Shown here: piece by piece, positions 44,998 to 53,231 of the stretch
Layout of the letters: every line of letters starts with the position of its first letter
Position numbering within the stretch: the first letter of the stretch is position 1
Assembly (NCBI GenBank): GCA_004017535.1
Contig: SAJS01000001.1
Span: 1,034,165-1,098,164 of the forward strand
Origin: Mesorhizobium sp.
GTDB taxonomy: Bacteria; Pseudomonadota; Alphaproteobacteria; Rhizobiales; Rhizobiaceae
Direction: 5' to 3'
Length of the DNA: 64,000 nucleotides
Position numbers and translations under genes: made by a program
The notes under the pieces: generated by a model
The model's input: only the letters and a program-made list of their open reading frames with translations
What the model was told of the DNA's origin: nothing
Database searches by the model: none

Positions 44998-46338
44998 ATG
45001 ACCAACGTCGCCTTGACGGGACTTGCCCGTGATCTTGCCCGGCGCGCCGCCGAGCGCAGGCCGGTGCGCGTCGGTGTCATCGGCTCCGGCGAGATGGGCA
45101 CCGATCTGGTGACGCAGGGCATGCTGATGCCGGGCATATCGATCGCGGCCATCTCTACACGGCGCCCGCATACCGCCCGCGAAGCGATCCGCATCGCCTA
45201 TGGCGACGAGGCGATGGCTGCCGAAGCCGGAACCGCCTCCAAGGTCACCCGGGCGATTGAGGGCGGCAGGATCGCCATCACCTCGAACGAGATGCTGGTC
45301 ACCAATCCGCTGATCGACGTCGTCGTAGACGCCACCGGCAAACCGGGCGTCGCGGCCGATTTCGATCTGATGGCCATGGAACATGGCAAGCATCTGGTGA
45401 TGATGAATGTCGAGGCCGACGTGACAATCGGCTGTTACTTGAAGCAGCAGGCCGACCGGCTAGGTGTAGTCTACTCGGTCGGCGCGGGCGACGAGCCGTC
45501 AAGCTGCATGGAACTGATCGAATTCGCCTCGGCGCTCGGGTTAAGCATCGTCGCGGCCGGCAAGGGCAAGAACAATCCGCTCAACCATGACGCCGTTCCG
45601 GACGACTACCGGGAGGAGGCGGAGCACCGCAACATGAATCCGCGCATGCTGGTCGAGTTTGTCGACGGCTCGAAGACCATGGTCGAGATGTGCGCCATCG
45701 CCAATGCCACCGGCCTGGTCCCGGATGTTCCGGGCATGCACGGCCCCAGGGCCGATCGCGATCAACTGGCCAAGGTGCTGATCCCGAAAGCCGATGGCGG
45801 CCTCCTCTCCCGGAAAGGAGTCGTAGACTACACGATCGGCAAGGGGGTGGCGCCCGGCGTCTTCGTCATCGTCGAGGCGATGCATCCGCGCGTCGTCGAG
45901 CGCATGGATGATCTCCATGTCGGCAAGGGCCCCTATTACGGCCTGTTCCGCCCCTATCACCTGACTTCTCTGGAGGTTCCGCTGACCGCCGCCCGCATCA
46001 TGCTCTATGGCAAGCCCGACATGGTGCCCCTGCCGAGGCCGGTGGCGGAGGTCTGCGCGGTCGCCAAGCGCGACCTTGCCGCCGGGGAAACCTTCGATGC
46101 CATCGGCGAGACCTGCTACCGCTCCTGGACCATGACCGTTGGCGATGCCCGGGCAAGCCGCGCCGTGCCGGTCGGCTTGCTCGAAGGCGGCAAGGTGCTG
46201 AAGCCGGTGAAGAAGGGCGAGTTGTTGACCGAGGACAATGCCGCGCCGGACCGGACGACGAGGCTCTACGCCCTGCGCCGGCTGCAGGATGATATGCTCT
46301 ACGGAGCGAAGATCGCTTCACCAGCCCTGTCGGGCTGA
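44998..46338 (+). CDS. NAD(P)-dependent oxidoreductase with homoserine dehydrogenase-like fold and C-terminal SAF domain
   Basis: 446 residues from the ATG of MTNVALTGL. The Rossmann motif GVIGSGEMG lies at 26-34. A homoserine dehydrogenase-like middle includes VDVVVDATGKPGVAADFDLM, GKHLVMMNVEADVTIG and SVGAGDEPSS. A SAF-like domain lies at about 365-440 (EVCAVAKRDLAAGETFDAIG). Relatives are often found beside sugar or polyol PTS genes, as here. The substrate is unknown; a role in catabolism of the sugar imported by the convergent PTS is inferred. The N-terminal Asp/Arg pattern does not fix the cofactor. Confidence 0.8.
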   Translation: MTNVALTGLARDLARRAAERRPVRVGVIGSGEMGTDLVTQGMLMPGISIAAISTRRPHTAREAIRIAYGDEAMAAEAGTASKVTRAIEGGRIAITSNEMLVTNPLIDVVVDATGKPGVAADFDLMAMEHGKHLVMMNVEADVTIGCYLKQQADRLGVVYSVGAGDEPSSCMELIEFASALGLSIVAAGKGKNNPLNHDAVPDDYREEAEHRNMNPRMLVEFVDGSKTMVEMCAIANATGLVPDVPGMHGPRADRDQLAKVLIPKADGGLLSRKGVVDYTIGKGVAPGVFVIVEAMHPRVVERMDDLHVGKGPYYGLFRPYHLTSLEVPLTAARIMLYGKPDMVPLPRPVAEVCAVAKRDLAAGETFDAIGETCYRSWTMTVGDARASRAVPVGLLEGGKVLKPVKKGELLTEDNAAPDRTTRLYALRRLQDDMLYGAKIASPALSG

Positions 46339-46362
46339 ACCGGCTCTATCTCTGTTTTGACG

Positions 46363-46407
46363 CATTTCCGGAAGGAAAACCGCTCACACTTTTCCTGGAA
46401 TTGCTCT
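46363..46407. repeat. Rhizobial interspersed repeat (GCAATTCCAGGAAAAGTGTG type), copy A
   Basis: ATTTCCGGAAGGAAAACCGC followed by TCACACTTTTCCTGGAATTG and CTCT. An inverted, similar copy lies at 49817-49857. The right end overlaps the TAG stop of the EIIB gene. The same sequence type is widespread in rhizobial genomes (established knowledge). Confidence 0.8.
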
Positions 46408-46693
46408 ATTTGCGCAGTTCCGCCTCGATCTCGTCCAGCGCCTTGTCCTTGCCGATGCCGGTGAGGAAGGGGAGCCCCTTGATCACCGGCTTTTTCACGG
46501 AGGCCGAGATCGGTGTGGTGGCGACGATGAAATCGACGTCGTCGGCGAGCCCCGGCACTTCCGTTGCCTTGGCCTGCTGCGCATGAAAGGTGAGGCCGCG
46601 CTTCTTCATCGCTTCGGTCACCGCTGCATTAACCGCCGTCGAGGTCGCGACGCCCGTGCCGCAGGCAAAAAGAATGGTTTTCTGTCTGGACAT
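46406..46693 (-). CDS. PTS sugar transporter subunit IIB, galactitol type
   Basis: 95 residues. The phospho-accepting Cys11 is in ILFACGTGVATSTAV, the IIB P-loop-like motif. The end is LTGIGKDKALDEIEAELRK. It takes phosphate from EIIA and passes it to the sugar bound to EIIC. It is the third gene of the PTS operon, 12 nt after EIIA, and its stop codon lies inside an interspersed repeat. Confidence 0.9.
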   Translation of the reverse strand: MSRQKTILFACGTGVATSTAVNAAVTEAMKKRGLTFHAQQAKATEVPGLADDVDFIVATTPISASVKKPVIKGLPFLTGIGKDKALDEIEAELRK

Positions 46694-46705
46694 GTTCTTT
46701 CCTTG

Positions 46706-47167
46706 TCAGCCGAGAATGGCGCGGACGTCGTCGAAGGTCCTGGCCGTCCTCAAACCATCCAGCGCCGCGGGATTCTGAATGGTGGCCATGACGGTCTGCA
46801 GCGTGTCAATCTGCTTGTCCTTGTCATTGATGGCAAGCAGGAAGACGAGGCCCACCGGCAGCTTCTCGTCGGGATCTTCCATATTGGCGAAGGTGACGGG
46901 CTGCTTGAGCGTGCCCATCGCGACACCCGGCTTCAGCACATGTTCGGGGTCGGTATGCGGAACCGCGACATTGTCGACGCGCTCCAGCGGCAGACCTGTC
47001 GGGATCGTCATCTCACGCCGCACGACGGCGTCGGCGTAGCTGCTCTTGACGTAGCCCAACGCCTCCAGCCTGGCGGCCAGGATGCGGATGATCTCCTCAT
47101 TGGTCGAGGCGTCGGAGCCGAGGACGACTGCCTCGGGGTCCAGGAGTTGGATCAGGCCGTTCGACAA
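46706..47167 (-). CDS. PTS sugar transporter subunit IIA (EIIA-2, fructose/galactitol type)
   Basis: 153 residues. The phospho-accepting His71 is in RVDNVAVPHTDPEHV, the PTS_EIIA_2 signature; LPVGLVFLLAIND is also typical. It accepts phosphate from HPr. No HPr or EI gene is in this window, so it must use the PTS core encoded elsewhere, possibly the nitrogen PTS. It lies 80 nt after EIIC. Confidence 0.9.
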   Translation of the reverse strand: MSNGLIQLLDPEAVVLGSDASTNEEIIRILAARLEALGYVKSSYADAVVRREMTIPTGLPLERVDNVAVPHTDPEHVLKPGVAMGTLKQPVTFANMEDPDEKLPVGLVFLLAINDKDKQIDTLQTVMATIQNPAALDGLRTARTFDDVRAILG

Positions 47168-47247
47168 GGGTCACTCCATTGATGCGAACCGTGCGCCCGC
47201 CGTGTGGCTCGGGCGCACGGGTCATTGTCAGTTCAGGATGGGCCGGC

Positions 47248-48654
47248 TCAGGCGGTGCCTTCGGCCGGTTCGTCCTCGGCGCCTGCGGCGCGCTCCCAGC
47301 CGAGCGGATTGCGGCGGTAGAACAGGAACAGCGCCGCGATGACCACCGCGATGACGACGATGCCGATCACGCCGAGCCCCTGGATCGCTTCGATGATCAA
47401 ATAGGGAACCCAGAGGAAGCCGTCGACCACCGAGGTGATCTGCAGCGCATCCGCCGGCAGCTTGAAGCCCGAGGCGACGGCAGCACTCGTAAACAGTGGC
47501 GCCAGCGCGTTCGCGACGTAGAAGCCGACGGCGAGCGTCACCGTGCCGATGACCACCATGCGGAAGACATTGCCCCTGACCAGCGGCGCGGTCATCGCGA
47601 CGATGAAGGGGATGACGGCAAGGTCGGCGAACAGGATGACGCGGTTGCCGGGCAGGATGACCGACAGGATGATCGCGATCGGCACCAGGATCAGCGACGA
47701 CGAGATTGCCGCCGGATGGCCGATCAGGATGGCCGAGTCGAGCCCGACCAGCAGCTCGCGGTCGCCGGTGCGCTTGCGCACGAATTCCTGCGCGGCGTCG
47801 GAAACCGGCAGCAGGCCTTCCATCAGGATCTTCACCATGCGCGGCAGGAGCAGCATAACCGCCGCCAGCGTCATGCCGGTACCAAGCACCTTGGCCAGCA
47901 CCGTGCCGAGATCGCCGGCGTTGTAGAAGGCGATCAGGCCGAGCACCAGGCCGATGATCAGCCCGAGTATCACCGGCTCGCCGAAGACGCCGAAGCGGCG
48001 TTCGATGGTTTCGGTGCTGATGTTGATGCGGTTGATGCCCGGAATGCGATCCATGATCCAGTTGAGGATGATGGCGATCGGCAGGATCTGCGCCGAGGCG
48101 AGATGCGGCACGGAAATGCCGGGCACGCCGTAGAACTGCTGCACCGCGCGCGCCGACCAGTCGGCGAAGAGCAGCGCAAGTGCCGCGACAAGCGCGGCGA
48201 TGATGATGCCGTAGGCCAGATTGTTGGTGGCAGCGACCACCAGGGAGCCGACAAAGGCGAAATGCCAGAAATTCCAGACGTCGACATTGAGCGTGCGTGT
48301 CATGCGCGTGAGCAGAAGCGCGATGTTGACCAGGATTCCGACCGGGATGACCCAAAGGCCGACCGACGAGCCGAAGGCGATCGCGGCGGCGGACGGCCAG
48401 CCGACATCGATGATGTCGCGATGGATGCCGGTGTTGGTGACGATCGCCTTGGCCACGTCGCCGATCGAGGTGAACATCAGGCCGAGCACGAGGTTGATGC
48501 CGATGAAGGCGACGCCGATCGTGATGGCGGCGCGGAATGCCTTGCTGACCTTGGCTCCAAGGATCACGGCGATGATGAAAATGACGATCGGCAAGAGCAC
48601 AGTCGCGCCGAGCGTGTCGATGGCTCCCTTTAAGCCTGCAAGTATGGTGTCCAT
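47248..48654 (-). CDS. PTS sugar transporter subunit IIC, galactitol (GatC) family
   Basis: 468 residues from the ATG of MDTILAGLKG, with GGAGG 4 nt upstream. It has about 11 hydrophobic segments. The pattern IKGAIDTLGATVLLPIVIF-like at the N-terminus and PHLASAQILPIAIILNWIMD in the middle match the GatC family of permeases. It imports a hexitol, pentitol or related polyol with phosphorylation; the exact substrate is unknown. It is the first gene of the PTS operon (EIIC-EIIA-EIIB), with no regulator or kinase gene attached. Confidence 0.9.
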   Translation of the reverse strand: MDTILAGLKGAIDTLGATVLLPIVIFIIAVILGAKVSKAFRAAITIGVAFIGINLVLGLMFTSIGDVAKAIVTNTGIHRDIIDVGWPSAAAIAFGSSVGLWVIPVGILVNIALLLTRMTRTLNVDVWNFWHFAFVGSLVVAATNNLAYGIIIAALVAALALLFADWSARAVQQFYGVPGISVPHLASAQILPIAIILNWIMDRIPGINRINISTETIERRFGVFGEPVILGLIIGLVLGLIAFYNAGDLGTVLAKVLGTGMTLAAVMLLLPRMVKILMEGLLPVSDAAQEFVRKRTGDRELLVGLDSAILIGHPAAISSSLILVPIAIILSVILPGNRVILFADLAVIPFIVAMTAPLVRGNVFRMVVIGTVTLAVGFYVANALAPLFTSAAVASGFKLPADALQITSVVDGFLWVPYLIIEAIQGLGVIGIVVIAVVIAALFLFYRRNPLGWERAAGAEDEPAEGTA

Positions 48655-48972
48655 TCTACCTCCCCAGGGGCATCGGCTTCGGCTCGAAGCGTGAAAATGC
48701 CCACAAACCAATGACGCCTCGACCCTCCCGGCCAAGGCGCTCCCCACTCGCCGGCGTGGACGGAATGCTCAGTCAAGATGAGTGAACATTTGCCTTTGTC
48801 AGCGAACGAAAGTTTTATCTGGGCGGTCTATGCCAAAGTCAATCGGCAATCCTTTGGGCCAAAAGGAAACCCACCGATTGTTTGGGAAACCGGTGAGCCG
48901 ATATGGCAATCGTCGATCGGGTCTGGCGGATTTGGCGCATCCTAGGCTGGATTGTTTGTCGGATCGGGAGTG
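48655..48972. other. Promoter region upstream of the PTS operon
   Basis: A 318-bp gap between proC and EIIC, both on the minus strand. No gene was recognised. Around 48780-48815 there are repeated GTGAAC/GCGAAC-like motifs spaced about 20 bp apart, which could be operator half-sites; a DeoR- or GntR-type site is possible but not established. Confidence 0.45.
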
Positions 48973-49788
48973 CTACTTGCCGAGCTCTATCGACCGCAGT
49001 CGCGCCGCTTCGACCGCTTCGGTGACGAGCTTCGTCAGGCGGTCGCCGCCCATCAGAACCGCAAGCGCGACGGCGGTGGTGCCGTTGGGGCTGGTCACCT
49101 GCTGACGCAGCACGCTCGGCTCCTCGTCTGCCTCCGCAGCGAGCGAGGCGGCGCCGAAGACGGTCTGCATGGCGAGCAGCTTTGCGGTCTCGGCCGGCAG
49201 GCCGGCCTTCTCGGCAGCAACCGTCAGCGCTTCGATGAAGTGGAAGACATAGGCCGGGCCGGAGCCGGAGACGGCCGTCACCGCGTCCATGAGACCCTCG
49301 TCGTCGATCGTCGTCACGACGCCGCTTGCCGAAAGCAGCTCAAGGACGAAGCGCCGGACGTCGTCGGAGACCAGCGGGTTGGAAAACACCACCATCATGC
49401 CCTTGCCGATCTCAGCTGGCGTGTTCGGCATGCAGCGGATGACCGGCGCGAGCTCGCCCAGGATTTCCTCGAAGACGGCGACCGGCGTGCCGGCGGCAAT
49501 GCTGACGAAGGTCGTCCTGCCATCGCCGAAGCGCTTGTACTGCGCGGTCACGTCGCGGATCACCTGCGGCTTTACCGCGATGACGACGAGGTCAGGCACG
49601 GCATCGGCCGGTATGGCCTCGGCGTCGGCGGAAACGCGGCAGCCGAGATGTTCGGCCCGCTGGCGCAGTTCCGCGTTAGGCTCGACCACGAACACCGCCG
49701 ACGGCTCGAGCCTGGCGGACTTCAGCCAGCCCGAGAGCATGGCGTAACCCATATTGCCGCAGCCGGCGAGAACGAGCCTGATCGTCAT
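48973..49788 (-). CDS. proC: Pyrroline-5-carboxylate reductase
   Basis: 271 residues from the ATG of MTIRLVLAGCGNMG. The NADPH motif GCGNMGYAM is at the start, and the family signature SGSGPAYVFHFIEAL lies in the helical C-terminal half. It reduces 1-pyrroline-5-carboxylate to proline. The in-frame extension upstream crosses an interspersed repeat (49817-49857) and is rejected. Confidence 0.95.
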   Translation of the reverse strand: MTIRLVLAGCGNMGYAMLSGWLKSARLEPSAVFVVEPNAELRQRAEHLGCRVSADAEAIPADAVPDLVVIAVKPQVIRDVTAQYKRFGDGRTTFVSIAAGTPVAVFEEILGELAPVIRCMPNTPAEIGKGMMVVFSNPLVSDDVRRFVLELLSASGVVTTIDDEGLMDAVTAVSGSGPAYVFHFIEALTVAAEKAGLPAETAKLLAMQTVFGAASLAAEADEEPSVLRQQVTSPNGTTAVALAVLMGGDRLTKLVTEAVEAARLRSIELGK

Positions 49789-49816
49789 GAAAGCCTCCGC
49801 AAGAAGGCTCTCCTTT

Positions 49817-49857
49817 AGAGCAATTCCAGGAAAAGTGTGAGGAGTTTTCCGGGGAAT
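49817..49857. repeat. Rhizobial interspersed repeat, copy B (inverted)
   Basis: AGAGCAATTCCAGGAAAAGT continuing GTGAGGAGTTTTCCGGGGAA; inverse of copy A at 46363-46407 with a few changes. Together the two copies flank the PTS operon and proC. Confidence 0.8.
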
Positions 49858-50003
49858 GGCGCCTGTCCTGGCGGCGCTGAAATGCCAAGCCGAACACCCG
49901 CCGAGGCGCAAAAATTAACCGTTTGTTTCCTATGCCTGTTTAGCGTGGCTTAACGATTGGCCGATCCGCCGCGCCCACGCCGCCAGAGAGTAGTTCCAGG
50001 ACA

Positions 50004-50996
50004 ATGGTCGACAGGGATAATCGTGATGACTGGAGGCGCGAGCGCTCCCTGCTTGCGCTCGGTCGGGTCATGCGCGGCGACGACAGCACGGTTTCGATCG
50101 GCGATCGGGCCAACTCTTCATGGCGCGAGGATGCTGCCGCGCATCATCGGGCGGCGCGTTCCGAGCGCGAAGCGAGGTTGAAACCGCAGCCCGATGATGC
50201 CGCGTCTTTTCGGCCGCCGCCTGCCTCGCCTGCAGCCCCTTCGCAGGTGTCGGCCGCGGCCCCGCCTCCGGCGCAGCCCATCACGCCGCCGCAGGTGCCG
50301 GCCGACGCCGCCGTCCGTCTGGGGCTTTTCGGATCGCTGGCCTCGGCGCTTCGTTACTTCGTGCGGCGCGAGCCGGCCGAAACGGTGGATATGGACTCTG
50401 CCCCGCCCGAAAACGTCTGGCGCGCGCCCGATTGGGAAGGGCGCTATATCGGGGCCGCGACCAAGGCGCCAGAGAATTTCCGGCCGCCACCCGCCTCGCC
50501 TGCGGCCCCTCCGCTGGTCGCGGCTGCCGCGCTCGCTCCGGCGCAATCCGTCACGCCGCCACCGGTGCCAGCCAATGACACCGGCCGACCGGGGCTTTTC
50601 AGATCGCTGGCTTCGGCCGTTCGCTATTTCGTGCGCCGGGAGGCCGCTGAAACGGTGGATTGGGACTCTGTCCCGCCCGAAAACGTCTGGCGCGCGCCTG
50701 ACCGGAAAGAGCGCTATCTTGGAGGTCAACCATCGGCGCTGGAGAATGTCCGGCCGCCATACGAGCAGGGGTATTCCTATTCCTATCGGCCCGACCATGC
50801 GTGGGCCGATCCCTACGAGGATCATCATCGGACGCCGCCGGCAGCCGATCATCCGCAGTTTCCTGCCAGCGGCGAGGTTCGCCAGCCGGTCGCCGACCAC
50901 CAGGGTGAGATCGACGAGATCCGCGCCAGCCTGCGCGAATTCCGCGAGGCGGTTCGCGAGTTGACCGAAAGCCGCTCGCGCCGTCGCTATTTCTGA
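50004..50996 (+). CDS. Proline-rich protein with 90-residue internal duplication
   Basis: 330 residues. The N-terminus (1-60) is basic and polar (RRERSLLALGRVMRGDDSTV). Residues 70-159 and 160-249 are two copies of the same unit of exactly 90 residues. Each unit has a Pro/Ala-rich run, a hydrophobic GLF-SLASA-RYFVRRE segment and PPENVWRAPD. The C-terminus is a helix, EIDEIRASLREFREAVRELT, then SRSRRRYF. There is no signal peptide or known domain. I recognise the C-terminal helix as typical of hypothetical proteins conserved in Mesorhizobium. Confidence 0.7.
   Translation: MVDRDNRDDWRRERSLLALGRVMRGDDSTVSIGDRANSSWREDAAAHHRAARSEREARLKPQPDDAASFRPPPASPAAPSQVSAAAPPPAQPITPPQVPADAAVRLGLFGSLASALRYFVRREPAETVDMDSAPPENVWRAPDWEGRYIGAATKAPENFRPPPASPAAPPLVAAAALAPAQSVTPPPVPANDTGRPGLFRSLASAVRYFVRREAAETVDWDSVPPENVWRAPDRKERYLGGQPSALENVRPPYEQGYSYSYRPDHAWADPYEDHHRTPPAADHPQFPASGEVRQPVADHQGEIDEIRASLREFREAVRELTESRSRRRYF
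50211..50750 (+). repeat. In-frame 270-bp tandem duplication
   Basis: Two copies of 270 bp (50211-50480 and 50481-50750) inside the proline-rich protein gene, similar but diverged at the DNA level. A third partial unit starts at 50751 with RPP. The period keeps the frame. Confidence 0.8.
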
Positions 50997-51224
50997 AGCG
51001 TCATATTATTGACACCGCATATTTCTTGACCGCTTGCGGTTCGATAAAAGCGGCCGGTTTCGGGTTTACGGCATCCGACGACGCTTTGACGGGATTGCCC
51101 TGTCGAATTTTCGTGAAAATGCCGCGCTGCATTTCGGCCGCAAGCGTCTCGCTTTGGCGGATCGACAATGCCGATCGAGGAATGAGGCCATGCATCGGCC
51201 TCGGAGCGAAGCTGAGGGTTGGTG

Positions 51225-52124
51225 ATGGCCGAAGTGATTGATGGAAAGAGTGTCGCCGAGGATGTGGTCTCGAAGGTCAAGGCTTTGACCGCGGATCTGT
51301 CGGCCAAGGGAGCCACCAAGCCTGGCCTTGCCGTGGTGATCGTCGGCGAAGACCCGGCAAGCCAGGTCTATGTCGCCTCGAAATCGCGCACCGCCAAGGA
51401 ATGCGGCTTCCATTCGCTCCAGCATACGCTATCGGCCGACACCACCGAGGAGCAATTGCTGAAGATCATCGGCGATCTCAACGCGGACAGGTCGATCCAC
51501 GGCATCCTCGTGCAACTGCCGCTTCCAGGCCATATCGACGCCGGCAAGGTGATCCAGACGATCGCGCCGGAGAAGGATGTCGACGGCTTCCACTTCATCA
51601 ATGTCGGCAAGCTCGGCACCGGCGAGCTTGACACGGCCTTCGTGCCCTGCACGCCGGCGGGCTCCATGCTTCTGATCGAACGCGTGCGCGGCAAGGACCT
51701 TTCCGGCCTCAATGCCGTCGTCGTCGGCCGTTCCAACATTGTCGGCAAGCCGATGGCCAATCTGCTGCTCGCCGCCAACTGCACGGTGACCATCGCCCAC
51801 AGCCGCACCAGGGATCTGCCGGCGCTGGCACGCACCGCCGACATCCTGGTCGCCGCCGTCGGCCGCCCCGAGATGGTTAAGGGCGAGTGGGTGAAGCCCG
51901 GCGCCACCGTGATCGACGTCGGGATCAACCGCATCCCGGCGCCCGAAAAGGGTGAAGGCAAGAGCCGCCTGGTCGGCGACGTTGCCTATGCCGAGGCGGC
52001 CAAGGTCGCCGGCGCCATCACGCCGGTGCCCGGCGGCGTCGGGCCAATGACCATTGCCATGCTGATGGCGAACACTGTAGCTTCCGCCTACCTCGCGGCC
52101 GGGCTGAAACGGCCGTCCTTCTGA
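51225..52124 (+). CDS. folD: Methylenetetrahydrofolate dehydrogenase / methenyltetrahydrofolate cyclohydrolase
   Basis: 299 residues from ATG 51225, with GAGGG upstream. The catalytic Lys region [14 protein letters not shown], the substrate loop [10 protein letters not shown] and the NADP motif [17 protein letters not shown] are all present, as is [16 protein letters not shown] near the end. It interconverts methylene-, methenyl- and formyl-THF. It is 14 nt upstream of the GlxA-type regulator gene, so the two may be co-transcribed. Confidence 0.96.
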   Translation: MAEVIDGKSVAEDVVSKVKALTADLSAKGATKPGLAVVIVGEDPASQVYVASKSRTAKECGFHSLQHTLSADTTEEQLLKIIGDLNADRSIHGILVQLPLPGHIDAGKVIQTIAPEKDVDGFHFINVGKLGTGELDTAFVPCTPAGSMLLIERVRGKDLSGLNAVVVGRSNIVGKPMANLLLAANCTVTIAHSRTRDLPALARTADILVAAVGRPEMVKGEWVKPGATVIDVGINRIPAPEKGEGKSRLVGDVAYAEAAKVAGAITPVPGGVGPMTIAMLMANTVASAYLAAGLKRPSF

Positions 52125-52138
52125 TCGAAAGCAGATCC

Positions 52139-53137
52139 TTGCCGAACCTTACTGCTCCTGTCGAACGGCCGATCACGAACGATCCCGTTCAGGGCGGCCG
52201 TCAGTTCGGCTTCCTGCTCGTCGACAAGTTCTCGATGTTCTCGCTGGCCGCGGCCATCGACTGCTTCCGCTCGGCCAACCGCCTGCTCGGCCGCGATTTC
52301 TATGGCTGGACGACGATTTCGGCCGATGGCGACGCGGTCATGGCATCCAACGGCCTGCCGTTGAAGATCGACTATTCGGTCGCCGACATGCCGCCGGTCG
52401 ACATTCTGTTCGTCTCGGTCGGGCTCACCACGGAATTCCCCGGCAAGAGCAAGGTGCTGGCGGCATTGCGCAGCTGGGGCCGGCGCGGCAATGCGCTCGG
52501 CGCCCTGTCGGTCGGCTCCTATCTTCTGGCCGAGGCGGGGCAGCTCGACGGCTACCGCTGCACCATCCATTGGGAGAACCGCGCCGGCTTCATGGAGCGT
52601 TTCCCCGACATCAACTGTACCGGCAACGTCTTCGAGATCGACCGCAAGCGTTACACCTGCGCCGGCGGAACCACTTCGATCGACCTGATGCTGGAGATCG
52701 TGCGCAGCGATTTCGGTTCCAACCTCGCCAACGGCGTCGCGAACCAGTTCCAGCATGAGCGCATCCGCTCGGCAGGGGACCGCCAGCGGGTCGGACCGGA
52801 GCGCGACCTCACTGGCAAGTCGGAGAAGCTCAGGCGCATCGTCGAACTGATGGCTGACCATCTCGACGAGCCGTTGTCCGCCGTGCAGCTCGCCAAGTCG
52901 GCGGGCCTGTCGGTGCGCCAGGTCGAGCGCCTTTTCTTGCGCCACCTCAGCGTGACGCCGGGTCGATACTATATGCGGCTGAGGCTCGAACGCGCGCGCG
53001 AGTTGCTGCGCCAGACCAACATGCCGATCCTCGACGTGGCGATCGCCACCGGCTTCACCTCGCACTCCTATTTCGCGCAGAGCTACCGGCTGCAGTTCGG
53101 CCGCCCGCCATCGGAAGAGCGCCGCACCACTTATTAG
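52139..53137 (+). CDS. GlxA-family AraC-type transcriptional regulator
   Basis: 332 residues from a TTG. The N-terminal DJ-1/PfpI-like domain (about 20-195) ends with CAGGTTSIDLMLEIV. The AraC helix-turn-helix pair lies at about 225-330 (LSAVQLAKSAGLSVRQVERL and MPILDVAIATGFTSHSYFAQ). The subfamily includes regulators of glycine betaine, carnitine and related metabolism, such as GbdR. Its target genes are not evident here; the folD link hints at one-carbon metabolism only by position. Confidence 0.88.
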   Translation: MPNLTAPVERPITNDPVQGGRQFGFLLVDKFSMFSLAAAIDCFRSANRLLGRDFYGWTTISADGDAVMASNGLPLKIDYSVADMPPVDILFVSVGLTTEFPGKSKVLAALRSWGRRGNALGALSVGSYLLAEAGQLDGYRCTIHWENRAGFMERFPDINCTGNVFEIDRKRYTCAGGTTSIDLMLEIVRSDFGSNLANGVANQFQHERIRSAGDRQRVGPERDLTGKSEKLRRIVELMADHLDEPLSAVQLAKSAGLSVRQVERLFLRHLSVTPGRYYMRLRLERARELLRQTNMPILDVAIATGFTSHSYFAQSYRLQFGRPPSEERRTTY

Positions 53138-53231
53138 AGCGCCCCGTCTTTCAGCCTCGGCCGGTCTTGTCTCCAGGGTCTGCCTCAAATAGCGTTCGCA
53201 GCGCGGACGGGGGTTCACTCAGGAGACATCC

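Noticed and set aside
47179-48633. Plus-strand 484-codon frame opposite the EIIC gene
   Set aside because: Extreme Asp/Arg/His composition and no motif. The EIIC frame has a strong ribosome site and family motifs.
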